From contig JBBSAM010000001.1 of NCBI GenBank assembly GCA_038252255.1, positions 248,001 to 312,000 on the forward strand: DNA of 64,000 nt, read 5' to 3'. Below, piece after piece: positions 8,380 to 16,464 of this stretch (position 1 is its first letter; every line of letters starts with the position of its first letter). A model generated the notes under the pieces. The model was not told the origin of the DNA, did no database searches, and saw nothing but the letters and a program-made list of their open reading frames with translations. The DNA is from Chersky-806 sp038252255 (GTDB lineage: Bacteria > Actinomycetota > Acidimicrobiia > IMCC26256 > JAENVU01). The position numbers and the translations under genes are program-made.

Positions 8380-9717
8380 GTGAAGGACCGCTCAGCCAGG
8401 GCCATCGAACGAGCGCGGGGTGCGGTCCCGGAGGGAACCTTCGCAGTCGGCGCGGGCCTCATCGTCACCGCGATCACCTCGTACATCTTCATCATCGTGG
8501 CCCAGCGCGGCCTGAGCGACTCGCAGTACTCGGCCTTCGGGGCTTTCTGGGGCTTCATCTTCGTGGCCGGGCCCGGGCTGTTCCTGCCGCTCGAGCAGGA
8601 GGTCGGGCGGGCACTCGCCCACCGGCGGGCCCAGGGAATCGGTGGTGGCCCGCTCGTGGTGCGCGCCGCCCGACTCGGCGCAATCATGACGGGCGCGATG
8701 GTGGTGATCGTTCTCGTCACCGCTCCGCTGTACGTCGACGGCCAGTTCCACGGCAATTGGCTCCTCGTCGCCAGCCTCGCGATCGGTCTCGTCGGCTTCT
8801 ACTGCATGCACACCACCCGCGGGACGCTGTCGGGCAACGGCCAGTTCCGACCGTACGGGGAGATGCTCGCGACCGAGGGTGTGATCCGGCTCATCGGCGC
8901 GCTCGTGCTCCTTGCGGTCGGGGTCGACAATGCCGGCGCGTACGGCATGTGCATGGCGCTCGCTCCGTTCGTCGCGGTGGCCGTGTCGCTCCGCAAGCGC
9001 CAACGGCTGCTCGAGCCCGGCCCGCCCGCGCCGTATTCCGAGCTCTCGAACGCGCTCGGCTGGCTGCTCGCCGGCTCGGTGCTCATGCAGCTCCTCGGCT
9101 ACTCGTCGCTGCTCGGCGTCAACATGCTGAAGGGCGCAGGTGACACCGCGGCGGTCGCCGCGTTCACCTCGGCCTTCTTCGTGGCCCGGATCCCACCGCT
9201 GCTGTTCCAAGCGGTGCAGGGCACGCTGCTCCCGAAGCTGGCGAGCCTCGCCGGCGCGGGACGCCACGACGACTTCCGCAGCGGGCTCAAGCAGCTGCTC
9301 GTCATCGTGGTCGGGATCGCGGTCGTCGGGACGCTCGCCGCCTTCGCCATCGGTGTGCCCGTAGGCAAGATCCTGTTCCCGCCGTTCACGATCGACAGCC
9401 TCGACCTCGGTCTGCTCGCGGCCGGCAGCGGCATGTTCATCATCGCCCTCACCGTCGCCCAGGCCCTCCTCGCGCTGAAGGGGCACGCGGCCGCCGCACT
9501 CGCTTGGTTCCTCGGAGTCGTCGCGTTCGTCGTCGTGACCGCGGCGCTCGCGCCGATCGCCGGGCTCGAGATGCAGGTGGAGCTCGGGTTCCTCATCGGC
9601 GCCACGGTGAGCACCCTGGTCATGGCGGGCAGCCTCTTCGCCCGCATGCGCAAGGGCGTGGCCGAGGGCGTCGGGTCGCTCATCAGCCAGATCGAGCACG
9701 AACCGCTCGAGATCTAG
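8380..9717 (+). CDS. MOP-family polysaccharide flippase (Wzx/RfbX-like)
   Basis: About 445 residues with roughly twelve hydrophobic spans: TFAVGAGLIVTAITSYIFII first and FLIGATVSTLVMAGSLF last. FGAFWGFIFVAGPGLFLPLEQE and KLASLAGAGRHDDF resemble actinobacterial oligosaccharide flippases of the MOP superfamily. It would move lipid-linked glycan precursors across the membrane. I prefer GTG at 8380 because GGAG lies seven bases before it and the protein begins with a short basic segment before span one; the frame is open further upstream to 8236. The acyltransferase gene follows after 33 bases. Confidence 0.82.
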   Translation: MKDRSARAIERARGAVPEGTFAVGAGLIVTAITSYIFIIVAQRGLSDSQYSAFGAFWGFIFVAGPGLFLPLEQEVGRALAHRRAQGIGGGPLVVRAARLGAIMTGAMVVIVLVTAPLYVDGQFHGNWLLVASLAIGLVGFYCMHTTRGTLSGNGQFRPYGEMLATEGVIRLIGALVLLAVGVDNAGAYGMCMALAPFVAVAVSLRKRQRLLEPGPPAPYSELSNALGWLLAGSVLMQLLGYSSLLGVNMLKGAGDTAAVAAFTSAFFVARIPPLLFQAVQGTLLPKLASLAGAGRHDDFRSGLKQLLVIVVGIAVVGTLAAFAIGVPVGKILFPPFTIDSLDLGLLAAGSGMFIIALTVAQALLALKGHAAAALAWFLGVVAFVVVTAALAPIAGLEMQVELGFLIGATVSTLVMAGSLFARMRKGVAEGVGSLISQIEHEPLEI

Positions 9718-9750
9718 GGGCACGGGGAGCCGTTCCAGACCCCGAATTCG

Positions 9751-11064
9751 GTGGTCGGGCAGTACCATCGAACGATCAGCGCTGAGGTCAGACCGCCCTC
9801 GTCGACGGTCCCGCCGTCGTACAACCCGGTTCTGCGTGGGTCGAGCGTCGAGCACACGAAGCTCGGCGACCGCATGCAGTTCCTCGACGCGCTGCGCGGT
9901 TTCGCGGCCATGTGCGTGGTCGTCCAGCACTCCCTGGAACAGCTCTCTCCGCTCTGGGGCCGCTTCTTCCTCGAGCGGTTCCGGCTCGGCGAGTTCGGCG
10001 TCGTCGTCTTCTTCCTGTGCAGCGGCTTCATCATCCCGGCCTCGCTCGAACGGCAGGGCTCGCAGGCGAAGTTCTGGATCGGCCGCTTCTTCCGTCTCTT
10101 CCCCCTCTACTGGACCGTCCTCGCGGCGGTGTTGATCCTGCACTACGGGTTCGACCGCTACCCGCTGTCGCCGGACTACCTCGAGCACCCGTTGCGCTCG
10201 ACCCTCGTCAACCTCACGATGGTGCAGGACTTCCTGAGCGCGCCGCTCGCGCTGGGCCAGTCGTGGAGCCTCGCCTACGAGCTCGTCTTCTATGGCCTGA
10301 TCTCGGCACTCTTCGTGATGGGGCTGCATCGCAAGTCGTTCGCCTGGTCGGCGGGCGCGTTCCTGCTGACGATGGTGGTCGGCACGCGGCACCTCCAGAC
10401 CGAGTCACTGAACTTCTTCAACGGTCGCACCGCCGTCGCGCTCGCCGTCTCACTCGCCGTCGCCGTGCCGTTCGTCTGGTTCCGGACCCGTGACACCGGG
10501 TTGCAGCGCTGGTTGGCCCTCGTGTTGACCACCGCGTCGATCGTCCTCGTGCTGAACCGGCCCGAGACGCTGTCCACGTCGACGTTCTTCTTCGGGACGT
10601 TGTTCTTCGGAACGTCGCTGTTCCGGTGGAGCGCCGGCGCGATGTCCGGCCGCCGCCTGGCGCTCCTCGCCGGGCTCGGCGTGACCGCGATCATCGTCAT
10701 GTGGGTCGCGGGCGACGTGTACTGGGGACTCCCGTTCGGCGTGACCACGAAGAGCTACCGGGCTGCCGAGATCGTCACCTACGTCGCCGCCTTCGCGGTC
10801 TTCTTCGCGGCATTGAAGTGGCGAGAGCTCCGCTATCCACGATTCATCCTCTACCTGGGCACGATCAGCTACTCGCTGTACCTGACCCACGCGATCCCGA
10901 TCTACGCGATGAACGACGTGTTCGACAACCGGGTGCTCACCGGCATCCTCTGGATCGGGACGGCGATCCTGATCTCCGCCGTCACCTACCGGTTCGTGGA
11001 GAAGCCCGCGATCCAGGCCGGCCGCAAGCTCATGGCCCGCCTGCCGAAGCCGGTCACGGCGTAG
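9751..11064 (+). CDS. acyltransferase 3 family membrane O-acyltransferase
   Basis: 437 residues. After about 40 hydrophilic residues comes MQFLDALRGFAAMCVVVQHS, the first helix of the OafA/YrhL acyltransferase-3 family with its conserved Arg and His, then GEFGVVVFFLCSGFIIPASL and KFWIGRFFRLFPLYW. Around ten membrane spans follow. Such proteins O-acetylate or succinylate surface polysaccharides or lipids from cytoplasmic acyl-CoA. The GTG at 9751 gives a long N-terminus; the alternative is ATG at MQFLDAL. The flippase upstream suggests the substrate is the same exported glycan, which is inference. Confidence 0.87.
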   Translation: MVGQYHRTISAEVRPPSSTVPPSYNPVLRGSSVEHTKLGDRMQFLDALRGFAAMCVVVQHSLEQLSPLWGRFFLERFRLGEFGVVVFFLCSGFIIPASLERQGSQAKFWIGRFFRLFPLYWTVLAAVLILHYGFDRYPLSPDYLEHPLRSTLVNLTMVQDFLSAPLALGQSWSLAYELVFYGLISALFVMGLHRKSFAWSAGAFLLTMVVGTRHLQTESLNFFNGRTAVALAVSLAVAVPFVWFRTRDTGLQRWLALVLTTASIVLVLNRPETLSTSTFFFGTLFFGTSLFRWSAGAMSGRRLALLAGLGVTAIIVMWVAGDVYWGLPFGVTTKSYRAAEIVTYVAAFAVFFAALKWRELRYPRFILYLGTISYSLYLTHAIPIYAMNDVFDNRVLTGILWIGTAILISAVTYRFVEKPAIQAGRKLMARLPKPVTA

Positions 11065-11149
11065 CGCCGGAACCGGGTCTTCTGCCTCTACCGGACACGG
11101 CCCCGGCCGGGCATCGTCGTCAGGGAGGCATCGTCGGAGGAGGACGACC

Positions 11150-11425
11150 GTGATCGGATTGGCGTGGCTCGCCGAATGGGACAACGGCCGGATGATGGAT
11201 CACCAGGGAACAGGATGGTGGTGGGTCATGGGCATCTTCATGCTCGTGGCGCTCATCGCCGTCGTCGTGCTCATCGTGTGGCTCGTCACCCGCACGACGC
11301 ACCCGAGCGGCGCCTCGTTCCCGCACGATCCGAACGTCGGCGCGCGGCAGATCCTCGCCGAGCGGCTGGCCCGCGGGGAGATCGAACCCGCCGAGTACCA
11401 GGAGCGGCTCTCGCACCTCGGGTAG
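11150..11425 (+). CDS. small SHOCT-domain membrane protein
   Basis: 91 residues: one membrane span at about 26-47 (VMGIFMLVALIAVVVLIVWL) and a C-terminal SHOCT helix hairpin, ARQILAERLARGEIEPAEYQ. The start is GTG at 11150 with a strong GGAGGAGGA six bases upstream. SHOCT modules are short oligomerisation units common at the ends of small actinobacterial membrane proteins; no enzymatic function is implied. Confidence 0.8.
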   Translation: MIGLAWLAEWDNGRMMDHQGTGWWWVMGIFMLVALIAVVVLIVWLVTRTTHPSGASFPHDPNVGARQILAERLARGEIEPAEYQERLSHLG

Positions 11426-11477
11426 ACGCCGCGGCGCCTCCAGTGCACACACGTGACGACGCCGTCCCCGATCCCGG

Positions 11478-11489
11478 TACCTTCGGGAC
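11478..11489 (+). promoter_or_regulatory. putative leaderless -10 element for the EamA gene
   Basis: TACCTT at 11478-11483 lies exactly six bases before the GTG start at 11490, which places the transcription start at or next to the start codon. No Shine-Dalgarno sequence precedes the GTG. The same spacing recurs at 16453, 24584 and 57493. A -35 element is not evident. Confidence 0.4.
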
Positions 11490-12533
11490 GTGAAGCGCAT
11501 CCGCTCGGGCTACGCCATCGGGCTCGCCGCCGCAGTCCTCTTCGGTGCGAGCGCGCCCATCTCCAAGCTGCTCCTCGACGATGTCGGCCCGCAGATGCTC
11601 GCGGGCCTGCTCTACCTCGGCGCGTTCCTCGCCGTCGCACCATTCGTGCGGTTCCGAGCCGGGCGCAGCGAAGCCCGGCTCCGCCGATCAGATCTCCCAC
11701 TGCTCTCCGTGATCATCGTCGCCGGCGGGATCACCGCGCCCGTCTTCCTGATGCTCGGTCTCGAGCGGCTGACCGGCGTCGCCGGCTCGCTGCTGCTCAA
11801 CCTCGAAGGGCCGCTCACCCTCGTCGTGGGCGTCGTGGTCCTCCACGAGTACCTCGGACGCCGCGCTACCGCCGGATCACTCGTCATCTTCGCCGGCTCC
11901 GCATTCATCGGGCTCCAGGGCGGCCGGGGCAACCTCGACCTGATCGGTGCGGCCCTCATCGTGTCCGCCTGCCTGGGCTGGGCCGTCGACAACAACCTCA
12001 CGCAACGCCTCTCGGTGCGCGACCCGTTCCAGATCGTCGCCGTGAAGACCGGTATCGCGGCCATCGTGAACGTGACGCTCGCATTGCTCCGAGGAGAAGG
12101 GATTCCCTCGACACCAGTGCTGCTCGCCGCGCTCGTGCTCGGCGCGCTCGCCTACGGAGTGAGCATCCTGCTCGACGCGTATGCCCTGCGGGCACTGGGC
12201 GCAGCACGAGAAGCCGCGGTGTTCGCGACCGCACCGTTCGCGGGTGCACTCCTCGCGGTGCCGCTGCTGGCGGAATCGTGGAGCCTGCCGGACGTGGCCG
12301 CGGCGACCGCGATGGCCTGCGGTGTCGTGCTCCTCGTCCGGGACCGGCACGAGCACGAGCACGTTCATGCACCCGCCGCGCACGATCACCGGCATGTTCA
12401 TGACGAGCACCATCAGCACGCGCACGATCCCGGAGTCGACCCGAGAGAACCGCACAGCCACCCGCACGTGCACCAGCCGCTCACCCACTCACATCCGCAC
12501 GTCAGCGACATCCATCACCGCCACCGCCACTGA
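11490..12533 (+). CDS. EamA/DMT-family transporter with a histidine-rich tail
   Basis: 347 residues. About 1-285 hold ten hydrophobic spans in two EamA repeats (GYAIGLAAAVLFGASAPISK; LIGAALIVSACLGWAVDNN). The last 55 or so residues are hydrophilic and contain 23 histidines in HEHEHVH, HDHRHVHDEHHQHAH and HPHVHQ runs. EamA proteins export metabolites or amino acids; the His tail on the cytoplasmic side looks like a divalent-metal (Zn, Ni, Co) buffer or sensor. Transport of a metal is not shown. The GTG start follows a TACCTT-N6 spacing that suggests leaderless expression. Confidence 0.85.
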   Translation: MKRIRSGYAIGLAAAVLFGASAPISKLLLDDVGPQMLAGLLYLGAFLAVAPFVRFRAGRSEARLRRSDLPLLSVIIVAGGITAPVFLMLGLERLTGVAGSLLLNLEGPLTLVVGVVVLHEYLGRRATAGSLVIFAGSAFIGLQGGRGNLDLIGAALIVSACLGWAVDNNLTQRLSVRDPFQIVAVKTGIAAIVNVTLALLRGEGIPSTPVLLAALVLGALAYGVSILLDAYALRALGAAREAAVFATAPFAGALLAVPLLAESWSLPDVAAATAMACGVVLLVRDRHEHEHVHAPAAHDHRHVHDEHHQHAHDPGVDPREPHSHPHVHQPLTHSHPHVSDIHHRHRH

Positions 12534-12607
12534 GCGCGTCGCCGTCGTTCGGGCACTCTGTGGGTGTCCCCGAACCACCTCGTACGAAGCAGAGACAGGA
12601 GCATCAA

Positions 12608-12865
12608 ATGGGCAACAGTGAAGACCGGACAGCACGCCGAACCGTGATCGGCGGGAGGCATGGCAGCCCGACCGTCACCGTCGCGTTGCCATTCTCCAAG
12701 ATCACGAATGTCGACGACGAGCTCCGTGATGCCGTTGCCGACCTTGCGGCCCTCGTCGCCCGCCTCGCCGCACAGGTATCAGTGGCCGACGAGACGGAAG
12801 CCGGCCTTGTGCGCGCGGCCGCGGAGGAGCTGGGCGCAAGACTCGCTGGAGACAGCGCTGAGTGA
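12608..12865 (+). CDS. small acidic helical protein of unknown function
   Basis: 85 residues beginning MGNSEDRTARRTVIGG. ATG at 12608 is preceded by AGGAG with a six-base gap, which favours this start over an in-frame GTG at 12560. A short basic/Gly-rich N-terminus and TVTVALPFSKI lead into a long predicted helix, DELRDAVADLAALVARLAAQ, and a second helix ending the protein. No cysteines, signal peptide or membrane span. Not recognised. Confidence 0.6.
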   Translation: MGNSEDRTARRTVIGGRHGSPTVTVALPFSKITNVDDELRDAVADLAALVARLAAQVSVADETEAGLVRAAAEELGARLAGDSAE

Positions 12866-12898
12866 TGCGACCGTCGAGCGAAGAAGCGACGGGCTCCG

Positions 12899-14365
12899 TC
12901 AGGAATCGATCGGTCGTTCGCCGATGCAGAGGAGGCTCTGGCCGAAGCGCGGGGCGCGGCCTTCCTCCATGCGGCGGATGACCGGTACCGCGACGCGGTC
13001 GTAGAGCCTCACCGACCAACGCTGGGTGGGAACCTGGCCGAGCTGGCGGGAGAACAGCCACCACGCCAGGGCGCCGACGGTGTTGACGTAGCGCGCTTCG
13101 ACGACCCCGAGGCCGGCCCGGTCGAACGTCGTGACGAGCCGGGCCCGTCGGTAGCGGCGCCGGTGCCCGATCTTCCGGTCGAACTCGGAGTACAGACCTT
13201 CGAACGCCGGCACGAACACGCACAGGCGTCCGCCGGGCTTGAGCACCTCACGCAGATCGGCGAGGGCGTTGGCGTCGTCGTCGATGTGCTCGAGCACGTT
13301 GATCAGCACGACGGAGTCGAACTTGCGGTCCTCCGCCCCGAGCGCAGCGACGTCGGCCTGGAGCACCTCGACATCCGGGCATCCCGCGAAGCGCAACGCG
13401 AGCTCGTCGACACAACGCTTCGAGAGATCGGTCGCGGTGACCCTCGCGTCCTGGCGCAACCGGTCGGTGAGCTCACCGTGGCCCGCACCGATCTCGAGCA
13501 CGTGCTCCCCGAGGTACGGGCGGATGAGCCGGTAGATCCAGTCGGCGTAGTTGTCGGCTTCCTCGAGGGTGCGCAACACGTCCGAGAGCTCGGCGTCCGA
13601 GTCGTCGAACTCCGCCGGGGGGATGCTCCGGTCCGGCGCGCCGTGATCGATCAGCGAGCGCATGCCCTGCCAGGCGTCCGAGTAGTGGACCACGCCGTAG
13701 AGCGCCCGCACGCCGTCCCGCCAGCCGATCTTCTTGCCCTCGGAGTAGGTGCGTCCGGAGTAGGAGATCCCGACCTCGTAGATCCGCCATCCTGCTGCGG
13801 CGATCTTCGCGGTGATCTCGGGCTCGAAGCCGAACCGGTCCTCTTCGATCTCGATCGACTGGATGACCTCCCGGCGGAAGGCCTTGTAACAGGTCTCCAT
13901 GTCGGTGAGGTTGAGGTTCGTGAACATGTTCGACGCGGTGGTCAGGAAACGGTTCCCCACCGAGTGCCAGTAGTAGAGGACGCGGTGCGCGTGGCCCGAG
14001 AGGAAGCGCGACCCGTAGACGACGTCGGCGTCACCCGCGAGGAGCGGGCCGAGCACCGTGGCGTACTCCGCCGGGTCGTACTCGAGGTCGGCGTCCTGGA
14101 CGATCACGTACGGGGCCGTCGCCTCCTCGAAGCCGCGACGCAGAGCCGCGCCCTTCCCGAGGTTGATGGGCTGGATGAACAGCCGGATCCGGGGATCGTC
14201 GATGCCTCGGACGATGTCGACCGTGTCGTCCACGGAACCGTCGTCCACGACGATGACCTCTTGGACGTACGGCGACGCGAGCACTCGACGGATGACCGTC
14301 TCCAGGGTCGCGGCCTCGTTGTACGAGGGCATGACCACCGAGAGGCACGAGACCGGCTCGACCAT
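12899..14365 (-). CDS. glycosyltransferase family 2 fused to a SAM-dependent methyltransferase
   Basis: 488 residues. About 1-235 form a GT2 domain of the polyprenyl-phosphate mannosyl/glucosyltransferase type: LSVVMPSYNEAATLE, VIVVDDGSVDDT, QPINLGKGAALRRGF, and the metal-binding DADLEYDPAEY. After a linker around 250-280, the C-terminal half is a class I methyltransferase with EHVLEIGAGHGELTDRL (motif I), SVVLINVLEHIDDD and LREVLKPGGRL. It could make a lipid-linked sugar and methylate a product. The ATG at 14365 starts close to the first strand; an in-frame ATG at 14401 adds 12 residues. Neither has a clear ribosome-binding site. Confidence 0.88.
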   Translation of the reverse strand: MVEPVSCLSVVMPSYNEAATLETVIRRVLASPYVQEVIVVDDGSVDDTVDIVRGIDDPRIRLFIQPINLGKGAALRRGFEEATAPYVIVQDADLEYDPAEYATVLGPLLAGDADVVYGSRFLSGHAHRVLYYWHSVGNRFLTTASNMFTNLNLTDMETCYKAFRREVIQSIEIEEDRFGFEPEITAKIAAAGWRIYEVGISYSGRTYSEGKKIGWRDGVRALYGVVHYSDAWQGMRSLIDHGAPDRSIPPAEFDDSDAELSDVLRTLEEADNYADWIYRLIRPYLGEHVLEIGAGHGELTDRLRQDARVTATDLSKRCVDELALRFAGCPDVEVLQADVAALGAEDRKFDSVVLINVLEHIDDDANALADLREVLKPGGRLCVFVPAFEGLYSEFDRKIGHRRRYRRARLVTTFDRAGLGVVEARYVNTVGALAWWLFSRQLGQVPTQRWSVRLYDRVAVPVIRRMEEGRAPRFGQSLLCIGERPIDS

Positions 14366-14417
14366 CAATGCAGTGTTCCACAGAGACCGGTCGGAGCGCA
14401 CAGGCCGATCGACTCAT

Positions 14418-14434
14418 TCGCGCCTCCGGCGCGA
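14418..14434 (-). terminator. short GC hairpin after the PGRP amidase gene
   Basis: TCGCGCC and GGCGCGA pair perfectly around a three-base loop, in the 91-base gap between the amidase stop and the GT2 start. No T-run follows, so termination is only suggested. Confidence 0.3.
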
Positions 14435-14456
14435 CCTGTGGACTAGGTCGGACGGC

Positions 14457-16358
14457 TCATGGGGCGAGTGACACCGAGTTGGCGATGTACGGAGTCGTGA
14501 TCGCATCGGCACCGATATACGTGCTCCGGGCCTGCCGGACCGCGGGCGCGCCGCCGAACGGGGTCAGGATCCCCGAGCTCTTCAGCGAGTAGCCACCGGT
14601 GCGCCGGACCACGAGGCCCCGAGCCAGGTCTTCGCCGTACCACGGTGTCGGACCGAGCTTCCGGGCCCCGCCGACGGGCCAGACGGCGCCGAAGCCGTCG
14701 AGCACGTACCCACCACGACCTACAGGATTCCTTCGCAGATCACGCGCGATGTCCCACCCGGGCCACCACGGCCCGCCGGTCATCGCGGGCGCGCCCGCTT
14801 CGGGGTGCGTCGCGCCGAAGGCGTCCATCACGTAGAAGCCGGTGGAGAACCGGCTCAGCTTGCGGGCGATGTCCCAACCGGGCCAGTACCCACCGCAGCA
14901 GATGCGTGGCGCACCGCCGAACGGATGGATCCCGCCGTAGCCGTCGAGGACCCAGCCACCTCCGCCCTTGCGCAGGACGAGGTCACGGGCGATGTCGATG
15001 GGGAAGGCCGGTCCATAGGCAACCGGCGCGTTCCCGAACGGATGGAGACCACCGAATCCGTCGAGCGCGTACCCACCGACACCGCCCGGGAGCAGCTCGA
15101 TGTCCTTCACGATCGGACGGGCCGGGAACGCGGCGGGATCGATGTACGGCTGTTGACCGCCCGCGGGGTAGATCGCCCCGAAGCTGCTGCCGATCATCAG
15201 CTGGGGCTTCCCTGCTTCGGGCCGATACCCGAGGCTCTCGTCCACCGGTCCGGTGAGGATGCGCCGGATCACGTCGCTGCGGACGCCGGGGAGCTGGTCG
15301 TAGAGCGCCTGACCCGGGCAGCTCGTCTGGCCCGGGTCGCGGTGACCGATGATCGCGTTCAGGTAGTGCACCGATCCCGCCGGCCACCGGTCGGTGCCGG
15401 AGATGGTCCGGTACCAGACGTTGTGCGTCGGGTCGACGCCGTGCCACGCGAACTTCCACGCGAGCAGCGCCTTCAGCGACTCGATCGCGGCCGGGGGAGC
15501 CGGCGTCGTCGAGTAGTCGCCGATGAACGCGATACCGACGGTGTCGGTGTTCGCACCCGTCGTGTGCGCCGCGTGGACCGGCTTGTCGATCCCGCCGAAC
15601 CGGCCTTCGAAGATCTGGCCGTACTTGTCGATGAAGAAGTTGTAGTGCGTGTCGCAGTACTTCAGCGTCTCCACCGCGTACGCGTAGAGACCCCGCACGA
15701 TGGACGCGGACGCGCTCGGCGAGTAGTTGTTGCTCCCCGCGGTGTGGTGAATGATCGCGAGCTGGACGTTCTGGTCGTACGACGCGCCTTCGGGGCACTG
15801 CTGGAGCCGAAGGTTCTCGTCCGCGCCCCACTCCACCCGGCTGATGATGCGCGGCACCGGCGCGGATGTCGCGCTCGCAACTCCGTCGGGCGCGGTGGCC
15901 TTCGGCGACTCGATCCGCTGGAGCGACACGTCGCTCGCGCTGCCGCCGGCGAGCCGGATGCGGACCGCGTCGGCCTGGCCGACCCACAGCGGCTCCGAGA
16001 TGTTCCCCGTCGTCTCGGCAGCGGCCCGGCGACCCTCGACCGTGCCGGGGTCGACCCCGGGCTCGCTGTGCTGGAGCTCACCGGCCGGGTACCACGTACC
16101 GTCACGGCGCCGTTCCACCGTGAACCGTGCGCCGGGGTCCCCGTGCCACGAGACGCTCACCAGGTTCGCCTTGCCCTCGGCCCGCCCGCGCCAGCCGGCT
16201 CGCACCGTCTCGCCGGGATCGGTGAGACGGGCCCGCTCCAGCGAGGGCTTCGGGGGCGGCGAGGCCGTCGGGACGGTGACGACCATCGGGAGGGTGATCG
16301 CGACCAGCCCCGTGACGGAGCCGAGCGCGCACGCGGCAAGCACAGAACGGAGACGCAT
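14457..16358 (-). CDS. secreted PGRP-type N-acetylmuramoyl-L-alanine amidase with C-terminal repeats
   Basis: 633 residues. ATG at 16358 has CGGAGG nine bases upstream and opens a signal peptide (MRLRSVLAACALGSVTGLVA). After a presequence of about 150 residues comes an amidase_2/PGRP domain: VEWGADE, LAIIHHTAG (zinc His), HYNFFIDKYGQIFEGR, VGIAFIGDY and IIGHRDPGQTSCPG (zinc His and Cys region). It would cleave the bond between muramic acid and the stem peptide. The last 220 residues hold about five repeats of the form GGYVLDGFGGLHPFG with roughly 45-residue spacing, often preceded by WPGWDIAR, as in many actinobacterial exported proteins. A divergent promoter region separates it from the glycosyltransferase cluster. 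Confidence 0.9.
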   Translation of the reverse strand: MRLRSVLAACALGSVTGLVAITLPMVVTVPTASPPPKPSLERARLTDPGETVRAGWRGRAEGKANLVSVSWHGDPGARFTVERRRDGTWYPAGELQHSEPGVDPGTVEGRRAAAETTGNISEPLWVGQADAVRIRLAGGSASDVSLQRIESPKATAPDGVASATSAPVPRIISRVEWGADENLRLQQCPEGASYDQNVQLAIIHHTAGSNNYSPSASASIVRGLYAYAVETLKYCDTHYNFFIDKYGQIFEGRFGGIDKPVHAAHTTGANTDTVGIAFIGDYSTTPAPPAAIESLKALLAWKFAWHGVDPTHNVWYRTISGTDRWPAGSVHYLNAIIGHRDPGQTSCPGQALYDQLPGVRSDVIRRILTGPVDESLGYRPEAGKPQLMIGSSFGAIYPAGGQQPYIDPAAFPARPIVKDIELLPGGVGGYALDGFGGLHPFGNAPVAYGPAFPIDIARDLVLRKGGGGWVLDGYGGIHPFGGAPRICCGGYWPGWDIARKLSRFSTGFYVMDAFGATHPEAGAPAMTGGPWWPGWDIARDLRRNPVGRGGYVLDGFGAVWPVGGARKLGPTPWYGEDLARGLVVRRTGGYSLKSSGILTPFGGAPAVRQARSTYIGADAITTPYIANSVSLAP

Positions 16359-16452
16359 ACGGGGGAACCTCCGGAGGAGGGGGGCGGGGAGCCCGCCGAT
16401 CATCGCATCGGGACGGTCGCGTCGAGGAGGCGGGCCCGTACGAGGCTACCGG

Positions 16453-16464
16453 TAGAATCCGGTC
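16453..16464 (+). promoter_or_regulatory. putative leaderless -10 element for the first GT-B gene
   Basis: TAGAAT at 16453-16458 is a near-consensus -10 hexamer. Six bases later lies the ATC codon at 16465, the last codon that could begin the conserved N-terminus in this frame. The geometry matches the elements at 11478, 24584 and 57493. No -35 is visible. Confidence 0.4.

Noticed and set aside
8392..10392. 666-codon minus-strand open frame across the flippase and acyltransferase genes
   Set aside because: Low-complexity charged sequence antisense to two well-supported membrane proteins.
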